64,000 nt of DNA, from the NCBI GenBank assembly GCA_022605955.1, contig JAKCOZ010000326.1:1-64000 (forward strand). The letters are read 5' to 3'. The notes below the pieces were generated by a model, which worked only from the letters and a program-made list of their open reading frames with translations, did not search any database and was not told the origin of the DNA. The first letter of the stretch is position 1; each line of letters begins with the position of its first letter. Positions 48,485 through 59,000 of the stretch are shown piece by piece. Position numbers and translations under genes: made by a program. The stretch comes from Rallus limicola. Its lineage: Eukaryota; Chordata; Aves; Gruiformes; Rallidae.

Positions 48485-50344
48485 TTAATATTTTTACCAA
48501 TGAAATGTTCAGGGGAGGAGAACAGGTCTGCTTTTGTTGGGCTGAAATGTTACAGTTTGTTTTGATGTATCTTAATCTGTCATAAAATATTCAAAAGAAA
48601 ACACTTGAAAAATGAAAAAGGGTTTTTTTTTTTTTCAACTTTTAAAATTTGATGTTTCAAGTCTAAAAACTTTTAGAGATTAATTTAACATTTTTTAGTC
48701 TAAAAAGGAAAAAATAAAAATCAAGAAAATAGGTGTGATTTTGAGAAGTTGTTTTGGAACCTTGTTTCTTCCTGGGACAATATTAGATGTGCAGTTTGGG
48801 TTTTAGATCACTCTGGATTGCCCAGTTGTGATCTGAGCTTATTGAACCTGAAGAAGAGCTCTTTCAGACCATGATGACTACATGTTTCAGGCTCACTTCT
48901 GAGTGGAATAACAACCAGTGTCAACTTTGCTCTCTCCCCTATGCTTTACATGTCTCTCCTCGCTTTCCAGGCCTTTGTGGCAAGGTGTTGAAAAGTCACT
49001 ACACTCTGCTAGATCAGGATAATGCTCAGGCATAGAATGTTCCATAGAGATCCTCAGTGACAGTAGAAGCCCTCCTGTACAATGGCAGCAGATTTTTAAA
49101 TTTTTTTTTGGGGGGGGGTTGTTCATCTGTGCCTTTACACATTGGAGTGAGAAGGAAATTTTCCAGGCTATTCATTTGTAACAGACAGAATGAGCTAGAA
49201 AAATGTCCTAGTTATTGCAAACCTGCAAGAAAAGGATATGGTTTGAATATGACTGAATAAAAATGAGGGCACACAAACTCAGTGAAGAGAAGAGATGTTA
49301 CAGTGCTTAGCAATAATGGTTACAGTCTCATTTTCTGACAAACTGGTATAGAATATAATCACAATGTGAGCTCCATAATTAAAGCAAAGATAGCAGTGAC
49401 ATTTTTATTGTATATTTCAACTACTGAATAAGTTCCCTTTTCTTTTTCTTTTCTTTTTTTTTTTTAGGAAAAAAAAAAAACACCCTCATGCAGAAACTAT
49501 TCATTTTTGTAGGCAGGAACAACCCAGCTAGTGGAACTCTTAATTGCATGCAGCTCTGTGCCAAGAACTTTGTTTTGTTAAGTGGCAATGGTGAAACTCG
49601 GAGGTTTGTTTTTGAGGTATGAATGTTCAGCTACAGACAAACAAACCAAATTCTTTCAAAATGCATTCAGAAAATCCGACTGTACTTTCTCCTGAATGGG
49701 ATTTGCATCAGTGTAATTCTTGGCCAAAATATGTTATGTTTTACTGTCTTGCTGAAAGAAAACTAAAGGTCCAATTTTGATTATGGTGGAATCATTAAAG
49801 GTGGAAGTATATGGAGACAACATTTAATCAGAAGTCAAAGTAAGAATAACTAAAATTCAGTTATCAGCCTTTCTAAATATTGAATTTAGCCTCCTGATCT
49901 GTCATCACTTCTTATCCTGCCTTCAGTGGACCTGCAAAATAATTAGTTTATTCTTTTTTTTGTGTATTTTCTTTTGTTTGTAAACTTGAATATATTCTAT
50001 GTGTTGCATTTCTAGACTATCAACCATAGTCAACCATCGTCCTTTTACTTGTTTTTCTCAGCCTACCTTACTGAGATGGGTATTCATACAGATGTCTCCC
50101 TTCTGGAGTCTTTAGATAAAAAGAGGTTCTCTGAGTAAAAGCATCCTTCCTTTAAGATAACAGCCTCCCCACCAAAAACAAAACAAAACAAAACAAAACA
50201 AAACAAAAACCAAACCAGCCAATAACAAAAAAGAAAAAAAAGTCAATCAGTATTATGCAGTAAATGCTTCTGAAAGTTAGGACTTCCTTCCAAGTATATC
50301 AGATGAGACATTTCACTTAGGCGAGAATGCAGAAGCACAACCAA
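48485..50344. other. Unassigned stretch with simple repeats
   Basis: No gene recognised. It includes T and G homopolymers near 49097-49119, a T/A patch near 49440-49483 and the AAAAC array at 50174. The block 49495-49740 has ordinary complexity and little low-complexity sequence, as a conserved element might, but nothing identifies it. Confidence 0.35.
50174..50209. repeat. (AAAAC)n microsatellite
   Basis: About six to seven AAAAC units, then degenerate A/C-rich sequence to about 50245. Confidence 0.9.
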
Positions 50345-50440
50345 AGATAGATTAAATGGCCTGCATGACATTATATAGAAAAAAAAGTAGCAGAAGTGGA
50401 GAAAAGAAGCCTGGGCTTCTAAATATCAAGCTCTCATAAC
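50345..50440 (+). mobile_element. Second MIR-like CORE-SINE relic
   Basis: TAAATGGCCTGCATGACATT, then a gap of A residues, then AGTAGCAGAAGTGGAGAAAA and GAAGCCTGGGCTTCT. This parallels the MIR order AAGTGACTTGCCCAAGGTCA, AGTGGCAGAGCTGGGA, AACCCAGGTCTTCT. It is more diverged than the copy at 40110, with approximate edges. Confidence 0.4.
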
Positions 50441-51373
50441 AATGATTCATGTAAAGTTTTCACTGACTGGTCACACATAGATGAAACTTGATGAAGAGAT
50501 ATCCAGTTTTTCTTAGCTCTGGTGGATATGAAACATCCTGAATAAAGCTAAAATACCTTTTTTTTTTTGATATATTCTGCCTTTTCTTTCTGAAATCTGA
50601 AATCACCTACAAGTTTAAAAATATAATACATACAAATAAAGGTTGAGATTGTCATCTCAACTAACAGTGAAGACAAATTAATTATTCCGAAAAAAAGTTT
50701 AACAGATTTTCTGAGCTTCCAAAATGTCTTCGGTAGGAAATATTTTTGTTTGTTTCTGATATTTCAGTTTGTTGCTATTTCTGTATTTCCCTTTCTTAAA
50801 ACCCCTTGAGAATGTTCCCAATAAAAGATCTGTCATATGGATTGATTAACTGCACAGCAAGATCAGGCTTTTAAAGATGTCTTTATCATAGAAAAATTAA
50901 TTTCTCAAGCTACTTAACCCAGTTCTAGTAAAAGCCTTCCACCCAGGGAGTGCAATGAGCAACAGTACCTGTGCAGGCACAGTAGGAAGTTGATCAATCG
51001 GTGTGGTGTTTACTTCTTCCAGGGAACATCTTTGGGTTGCATAATGAAAAACCTTCTCAGAATTTCTCTACAAACTTCTCAGAACTTTACCATCTACAAT
51101 TCCATTTTATCATTGTTCTTATTGTCCAAACAGTAAATACAGAATTAATTTAGTAAATTAAAAATACTAAATCTAGTAAATAAATAAATAAATAAATGTT
51201 AGCTCCCAAATATTCTGGCCTTTTCCATGACTTAGAACACAAGGGTGAGTTGACACCACAGCTGAATGATATGTTCCAAGCCAAAAATTTACTAAAATAT
51301 AAAAAACTTTTTTTTTTTTTTTCCCATGTTCTGCAGACTTTCTGTATCAGAGGATCCCACAGTAAAAACACTG
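50441..51373. other. Unassigned AT-rich stretch
   Basis: No gene recognised. Contains a TAAA tetranucleotide run at 51176-51197 and a T run near 51307-51322. Confidence 0.4.
51176..51197. repeat. (TAAA)n microsatellite
   Basis: Five TAAA units preceded by further A/T-rich near-repeats. Confidence 0.85.
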
Positions 51374-51599
51374 TCACAGATTCATAAAATCATTTGTTGG
51401 AGAGAACCTCTAGGTGTTACCTAATCTATGATTTAAGGCGGGTTCTACTAGTCATCATTAAGTCACAGCAAATGGGGCTATGAATAGTTTCAGCTGGAAA
51501 GTATCCAAGGGTGAAGGCATGTGACACGTTTCAGTTCTGCACCCCTGGTCTGATGAGAATGATTTTTACTAATGTCTAGTCTGAACACCTCAAAGCTCA
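51374..51599 (-). mobile_element. Old CR1 3' fragment, minus strand
   Basis: It begins with GTCACAGATTCATAAAATCA, then TTGTTGGAGAGAACCTCTAG, the diverged complement of a CR1 3' end. It ends with GATTTTTACTAATGTCTAGT, the complement of the CR1 TAGATTGGATATTAG... region. It is more diverged than the copy that follows, so it is probably older. Confidence 0.65.
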
Positions 51600-51607
51600 A
51601 GTCTCTA

Positions 51608-52749
51608 TCACAGGATCACAGAGCAGTAGGTGTTGGAAGTCTCCATCTAGTCCAACCCCCCTGCTAAAGCAGGATTACCCAAAGCAGGTTGCACAAGATC
51701 AGATCCAGGTGAGTTTTTGCAGTCTCCACAGAACACTCCACAACCTCACTGGGCAGCCTGTGCCAGTGCTCTGTCATCTTCAGAGTGAAGTTTTTCCTTG
51801 TTGAAGTGGAACTTTCTATGTTCCCGTTTGTGCCTGTTGCACCTTGTCTAGCCACTGGGCACCACTGAAAAGAGTCTGGCCCCACCTTTTAGATATTTAT
51901 AGGCGCTGATGAGATTTCCTCACAGTCTTCTCCAGGCTAAAAAGACCCAGCTCTCAGCCTTTCCCCATATGAATGATGCACCAGTACCCCCATCATCTCT
52001 CTAGCCCTCCACTGGGCTCTTTCCAGTAGTTCCTAGACTTTCTTCAACTGGGGAGCCCAGAATTAGACAGAGTACTCCAAATGCAGCTTCCCCAGGGCAG
52101 AGTACAGGGTGAGAAGAATATTTCTTTACCTTCGGGCCAGTCTCTTCTTAATATGCCCCAGATACTATTGGTCTTCTTGGCCACAAGGACACACTGCTGG
52201 TGCATGGATAACTTCTCCATAAGGACTCCCAGTTCCTTCTCTGCAGAGCTGCTTTCAAGCCAGCCAGTTCCTAACCTGTACTGGTACTTGGTGCTACTCC
52301 TTCCTAAGAGCTGTACTCGACAGTTGCCCTTGCTGAACTTCATTTGCTTCCTCTCCACCAAATCTCTTTTCTCTCCAGGCCTTGGTGAATGCTAGTATGT
52401 TGGCTGCTCCTGCTGGTTTTGTGTCATCAACATATCTGCTGAGAGTACACTCTGTCCCCACATTCAGGTTGTTGATATGTTGAAACAGACTGAACCCAGC
52501 ACAGATTCCTGGGGAGCAGAATTAGCTACAGACCTCCAGCTAGACTCTATGGTGCTTATCACAACTGTGAGATCTGTCATTCAGCCAGTTCCCATAATAC
52601 TTCATTTTCCACTCATCTAAACCACACTTCCTAAGCTTGTTTATAAGGATATTACGGATGAAGAGAGAAGCCTTACTTGAAGTCCAGGCAGATTACATCT
52701 ACTGTTGTCTTCCCATCTACCTTGGCAGTCATGACATCATAAAAGGTTA
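51608..52749 (-). mobile_element. CR1 LINE, 5'-truncated, minus strand
   Basis: The 3' end at the left reads TCACAGGATCACAGAGCAG, GTTGGAAGTCTCCATC and TAGTCCAACCCCCCTGCTAA, a 3' subfamily different from the copies at 2404 and 54146. It continues with ACTGGGCAGCCTGTGCCAGT, CCACTGGGCACCACTGAAAA and the ORF2 region to the palm. The active site reads YVDD at 52423-52434, aspartates kept. Homology stops near 52749 at CAGTCATGACATCATAAAAG. A 105-codon frame at 52044-52361 is an ORF2 remnant. Stops and shifts make it inactive. Confidence 0.92.
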
Positions 52750-54145
52750 CCCTTTGACATACCACCTGTTGCAAAAATTGTGGCCTTTTAATCTTTATTG
52801 CTACCCATCAAGCACTTGTGGAGTGTAGTTAGGTCAACTCTTACTTCTGTCTTCAGCAGAGAAGTTGTGAAATGGGACAATAAATCTTAACTCAATACAA
52901 ACCACAATTTTATTTTCTTAAAAGCTTGAAACATCTGTTGTGAAAAGAATTAGATCTTAGCTATCAGAAATTCAGTTCAATTGCAACTGATCTTCATGAA
53001 GTTATGTTGTCTTCTCTTGACCCTTGTACATGTTCCATCTGAGTAAGCTGTCTCCTTTTTTCAAAGATGCAATCATAAACTTCAGGAGATCAAAACTCTT
53101 TCTGGATCTTTTCTAGTTGAGATAGTACAAATATAATTATGAATCATGGCAAACTTCATAAATATTTTTGTTTGAGTACAGCTTTTTCATACAATTCAAC
53201 TTGTATTTATGATTTTGCAGTTTTGCAGTTCAAATTTGCTTTTTTTTTTTTTTTTTTTTTTTTGTTAAGATTTGTGAACTTTTGCCTTGAAAAGTCTGAG
53301 ACCTTCAGTAATGGCTATCAGTAATGGAAAGTTCTGTGTTCTATGTGTGTGCATTTAGCATATAGAATAAACTGACAGACCTTAAATTCAGTGACATGTT
53401 TAAATTGTAATGATCACATCAATAGCCAGTACTGTCCACATTGCCACTGATCATATCCCACTCACTTCTCATAGCTGTGCCACAGATTAACCAGAACATT
53501 TTTTTTTTCCACAGCTATTAGCATTCAGAAGAGATCTATTGTTGCTGGTTAGTGAGAACCTTATCTCCAGAATGTCAACAACATGCTTTGTATAATGATT
53601 TTAAAATACTATCATTGCCTTTTTGCTGTATGTTAATCCTTATAAAATTAATAAAGTATGTTTCCACTGCTGTTAAATTAGTGGTGCATTTTGCCTAATA
53701 AAATATGTTTTGCTGTCTTGGTTTTATGGGCAAAGTAATAAACTACAGTTTTCAAAAACAGCTTGATACAGTACAAGAAAAACCTTTACAAGATTCTACT
53801 TAGATATGAGTAAAAAATAATAAAGCACAGATTATTTTTAGATTAAAGGCCATATGTTAGACAATAGACATTTTGAAAAATGCTGTGATTTTCATAATTG
53901 CATTCAGGTGCTATTTTCAGGTTCTGTGTTACAAGTGGAAGATATTCACTTGTCAGTTATGGGTGGGGAGAAAGAATGTAAATATACATAATGTGCTAAA
54001 AAATACCCCAAACCAAACAACCCACCCAGAGTGCTGTTAATCTGATGTGATTTATTATTTTTTTGAATAGTTTTTATATGGTCTCCTCTCCCTTATGAGT
54101 TTCGTTGCTTTTTTCGACTTACGCATTTAATTTTTCCAAACAAAA
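52750..54145. other. Unassigned stretch
   Basis: No gene recognised. Sequence near 52815-52865 (GTAGTTAGGTCAACTCTTAC, CTTCAGCAGAGAAG) could be a decayed CR1 continuation of the older fragment at 51374, but this is weak. A poly(T) of 24 lies at 53240-53263 and an A/C-rich patch at about 54000-54028. Confidence 0.35.
53240..53263. repeat. Poly(T) run of 24
   Basis: Uninterrupted T homopolymer within AT-rich DNA; no attached retroposon body recognised. Confidence 0.85.
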
Positions 54146-55166
54146 TCAGAGAATCACAGAATCACTAGGTTGGAAAACACCTTTGAGATCATCAAATCTA
54201 ACCATACCCATCTTCTACTAAACCATGTACCTAAGCACCAGGGCTGGTGACTCAACTGCCTACCTGGGCAGCCTGTTCCAATGCCCGACGACCCTTTTGG
54301 TGAAGAATTTTTTCCTAATGTCTAATCTAAACCTGCCCTGACACACCGTGAATCCATTCCTCCTCATCCTACCACCTGTCACTTGAGTGATAGAGACCCA
54401 CACACACCTCTCTACATCCACCTTTCAAGTGTAGGCAGTGGTAAGTTCCCCCCTCAGCCTCCTCTTCTCCAGGCTAAACAACCTCAGTTCCCTCAGCTGC
54501 TCCCTGTAAGGTTTGTTCTCCAACCCTGTCACTAGCCTGGTTGTCCTTCTCTGGACATGGTCCAGGATTTCTTTCTTGTAATGAGGGCCTCAAAACTGAA
54601 CACAATACTCGAGGTGCAGCCTCACCGATGCTGAGTACAGGGGCATAATCACTTCCCTGAACCTGCTGGCCAGGCTATTTCTGATACAAGCCAAGAATCC
54701 ATTAGTGGTTTTGGCCACCTGGGCACACTGCTGGTTCATATTCAGTTGGCAGTCAGACAACACCCCCAGGTCCTTCTCTGCCAGCAAGCTATCCTGACAC
54801 TCTTCTCCAAGCCAGTATCGCTGCAATGGGTTGTTATGTCTCAGGTGCAGGATTCTGCACTTGACCTTGCTGAATCTCATCCTGTGGGTCTCAGCCTATC
54901 ATTGCAGCCTGGTCAGATCCCTTTGAAGAGCCTCCCTATCCTCAAGCAGTTTCATACTTCACCCCAGCTTCATGTCACCTGCAAACTTACTGAGGGTATA
55001 TTTGATCATTTTATCCAGGTCATCAATAAAGATATTGAACAGTATTGGCCATGGGGGACACAACTTATGACTGGCCTCCAGCTGGATTTAGATGGATCTT
55101 GCTTCATTTACTACCCCTTTTTTGGCCTGGCCATCCATCCAGTTTTTTACCCAACAGAATGTGTGC
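54146..55166 (-). mobile_element. CR1 LINE, 5'-truncated, minus strand
   Basis: The left end TCAGAGAATCACAGAATCAC and TAGGTTGGAAAACACC is the complement of a CR1 3' end of the same type as the copy at 2404. An ORF2 remnant at 54590-54880 reads [20 protein letters not shown] and LVLSD-like codons, and the active-site motif is FAGD at 54974-54985, so one catalytic aspartate is lost. Homology ends near 55166 at CCAACAGAATGTGTGC, about 27 bases before the LTR-like unit. Confidence 0.92.
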
Positions 55167-55192
55167 AACAGGTGCCCAGAGGGTGCTGATTT

Positions 55193-56050
55193 TGTGTCGT
55201 AGTTTTGCGTGGCTGGGTTGTGGGGGAGGGGGAGGGTGGTGTTGCAGGGGTGGTTTCTGCAAAGCAGCCAGAAGCTCTCTGCAGACCTGACAGAGTAAAT
55301 ATCAGCCAACTCAAGGCCAGAGTTGTCGTTGACCAAGGCCAAGCCCATCAGTGATGGTCAGTGCATCTGGGAATCACATTTAGGAGATAAAAACCACACA
55401 AGCAGCAGCTTTTTCCCCACAGAGAAGGGAGTGAGAAGATGTAAGAAACTGTACAGACACCAAGGCCAGGGAAGAAGGAGGGTGGGGGGGAATGAGGTGT
55501 TCCGGGTGCTGGAGATATTCCCCTGCAGCCTGTGGAGAATAGCATGATGAAGCAGGCAGTCCCCCTGCAGCCCATGGATGATGACAGGGAACTGAGAGAG
55601 TCCATGGAAGGGAGCTACACTGAGGCAGTTGTTGAAGAGCTGCCGCCCTGACAGAAATGATTCAGGTTGGAGAAGTTCATGAAGTACTTCTTCCTGTGTA
55701 GGACCCCATGCTGGAGCAGGGGAAGTGTGTGAGGAATGACCCCTGACTAAGAAGGAAAATAACTCATGAAGAGCTGACTGGAACCCCCATTCATCCCCCC
55801 TCTTCATGACACAAATGGGGTGGAAGAAGGGAGCAAAATCATGAATAAAGTGAAGTCTGCTAAGAAGAGAGGGGTGGGAGGAGTTTTGTTTTCTTTATTC
55901 TGTGTTGAGTTTGTCAATGCACTAATTGTGGAATGATCTCTCCCTGTCCTTATCCAAACTCCTAAGTCTCTCAATATATATTTTCTCTTATGTGAGTGAT
56001 AGAGCAACTTTGGTGGGCTTCTGGTCTCCAGCCACGGTCAAGACACCACA
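55193..56050 (-). mobile_element. ERV-type solo LTR-like repeat, copy 2, minus strand
   Basis: Same family and orientation as the unit at 33176-34262. Minus-strand start TGTGGTGTCTTGACCGTGG at 56050, left end TGTGTCGTAGTTTTGCGTGG near 55193. It keeps a segment near 55285-55345 that copy 1 lacks but has shorter GC-rich interior repeats. Shared anchors include CCCCTGCAGCC, GAAGGGAGCAAAATCATG, CTGTGTTGAGT and TTTGGTGGGC. No internal retroviral region lies on either side, and I find no clear target duplication. Open frames of up to 149 codons inside it do not resemble proteins. Confidence 0.6.
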
Positions 56051-59000
56051 TTTCATTATGATTAAAATAGAAGAGGGAAAATAAACAAATCAAACATTAT
56101 TTTTCACAACCAGCCCCCATTCCCCCCCAAAAAAACCCCAAAACCAAACCAACAAAGTCACAACACATAAACCCACAAAAAAATGTTAAAAACAGATTTT
56201 TTACAAAACTAAGATTTCTTTATAAAGGGAATCTCAAAGAAAAAAAACCAACATATCTACCTAAGAGGCTAACTATTCTTAATAAAGCTAATAGAAAAAG
56301 TAATTTAAAGGAAATTATGGTTGAATGTTGACAGATACATGAGCTTGATCATGAGACTAAATTACTCAATCTTTCATGTATATGTTCTCAGTTAGTCTCC
56401 TAAAAGTGTATTTAAGAACATGAATGAAATATTTTAATTTTTTGGTGACATAAACACAAGCAGCTTTCACACCCTGAATCAAAAAATACCAATGTGGACT
56501 TAAATTTAGGTATCTGCCATTTAGGAACAACCTCTATGTTCACAGTCTTGTGTCTTTTCCTGATCAATGAAGAGAAACAGCCCTCCATGAGTAGTTTATC
56601 ATCTTCAAAGTTAAATGCTTATGGCACATGATATAAACCATGTTCTTAAGCACATCATCATTTCATTTAGCTTGGAGATGATTAACTTGGAGATTCTGAA
56701 GTTTAGGTAAAAATATATATACCCTCTTTAATGATTTTAAAGCAGACTTTGTTGTGTTCTCCTTGGGGATTTAAACATGTTTCTGTGGAATCATTTATTT
56801 CAATTGCAGTTAGTCAACCCCTTTAAGTAATTTTGTGAAAATATCTGGGTTTTTTCCCTTGTTTGTTTGGGTATTTTAGGTAACCGTAATTCAGCCAATG
56901 GATCTTTTTGATCTTTCTCCAAAATTTCTTTGAAAAATTGGATCATCATATCAAAATTGGTGCAGAAATCTTCCAAGACCCTGAAAAAAGACATTTATCT
57001 TCGCTTGTAAGAGGTTTGTATTTTTTTTTTCCGTGGAGTTATGACATATGGGATGAAAAGTTTCATGGTAAAGAGAAATAAGTTTAAAATGAGAACTTTC
57101 TGTTCAGTCTGAAAATGGACAACATAAGGACAATCTACTTGATCTTTTTTGACTGCTCATTCACCTCTATACCTTATTCCTCATTCAGAATTTTGTGTAG
57201 ATGAGAAATGAAATTTATCTTGAATTGGTTTGGTGATTTAAGATGCTTTCCTTAAGATAAGAGCCTCATTGCAGTCTGGATTTTTTCAGGCTTCACAGCT
57301 TAGAAACAACCTTTTTTATGGTGATAAAATCAAAAGTGTTCCCTGTCCCCAAGAACTGTTGTAATGATTTCTAAATTTCTATGGCAGCTTAAATAGCAGA
57401 CACTTGTTCTTCATAAGAATGTTCTTTACCCTACTGTACAGGAAATACCTTCTATGAAATATAGAAGGTATGAGGACACAACTTTTTAGAAAAAAAAAAA
57501 AAAAAGGTTTTGAACTTCATTCAACAATGTGTTGTACATGCTTTTTAATCATTAGATTATTAGACAGAACAGAATAAAGATTTTCTCCATATCTTGTAGA
57601 TCTTTAATATGGGCTACCTGATGAACTAGATCTTTGTGTCTGGGCATCACAAAGGTAAACATTTAGCTCCATAATAAATACTAGTCAGTGAAGGAAAAGG
57701 CAAGATTTTCAGGTAATGTAAGAAATTAGGAAATCTATTCTCTTCAAGCAGGTAGTGCTGTTTAAAATTGATAGTATTACCCAGGTTAACAATATAATTC
57801 TAAATTCAATTTTTAATCCTGTGAGACTTAAATCTCTGCAATACTGAGAACAAAACAATTATGGTAATGTTAATATGGTTTGTGATTACTATCTCTTCAG
57901 GTAAAGGATCCACAGAATACTGAGATGTATGCAAAATAGCTGTCTATACCCAAAATTCTATAAAAGTGCGAAATCATAGATCCATCAGGACATACCTTTC
58001 ATATAGCTTTTTAGTGGTGCTAAATCTGGTACTAAATGACACCAAAACTTAACCAATATGAACATCAACCACAGTATTTCCTGGCAAAAACATCCCTGTT
58101 TCAGGTAAGCTTACATGCAAGATAGGTATGTGATGAAAGGACCTAATTAAATGCCAGGTAACAAGATCTTTACAAGTTCAGTTAGTACCTGCAGTATGCA
58201 TTTGAATTAGTAAAGCAGAGGTAAAAGATTAGGTCTTTTTCTGTAAACAGAGAATAGTTTTCAGAAAGAATATTCAAAGTATGGCTATATCATCCATAAA
58301 ACCCAGATCCTGAGGAGGGAATTAAATGTATGGATTTTGATGAGACCTGGGTTGGTTTACAGAAGGACCTTACAAGTATCTTATTGTTTCTTTCCTTCAT
58401 AGGTTTTCTATCCAATTTTGTAGAGATCTCTTACCCTGACCCTTGCTAAAGTAAGCTGGACTTACTATTCTTACTGAATTTTTTAAGTAATAAAAACTGA
58501 TCTCAAATTTATACAAGAAACATTGAGAATTCCTTTTCTTAGGGATGAAGTGTGTCTTTGAATATTGGTGTCCTTTTGTATGTGTTACTAAAGTTTTATT
58601 TGGAAAGAATCAGAAAGTGAGAAGAAAATTAGAATCTTATAATAGTTGCATATATTATAACTATTAAGAGGACTTATTTCTGGGTTTGGTTCTCTGTAGA
58701 AAAGTTAAGCTGACATTTGTTTTATATTGTCCCTTTGAAACTAAGATCCATCAAGGAGATTTTCATTGATTCCATTTTCTTTGCACTTTACCACCATCAG
58801 TTGTATTGACAGAACAGCTGTGTATAGCTCCAAATAACTCCTGCAATAGAGCAAAAGAAGAAATACATTTTGCTTCATCTAAAGCTTTTCTCTCTAGTTA
58901 TGCTTCTCAAAAGGTAAACTTAGCTTCTATAAAGTGATCTTGGTGTCTTTAAGGGGAAATTCCAATTATCAGGCAGGGAATGAGCAGATGCTGGAATAAA

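Noticed and set aside
55358..55807. 149-codon minus-strand frame
   Set aside because: Also inside the LTR-like repeat; not shared as an open frame with the related copy at 33 kb.
33176..56050. A single 23-kb provirus bounded by the two LTR-like copies
   Set aside because: The interval is far too long, contains several CR1 insertions and unrelated AT-rich DNA, and shows no gag, pol or env trace.
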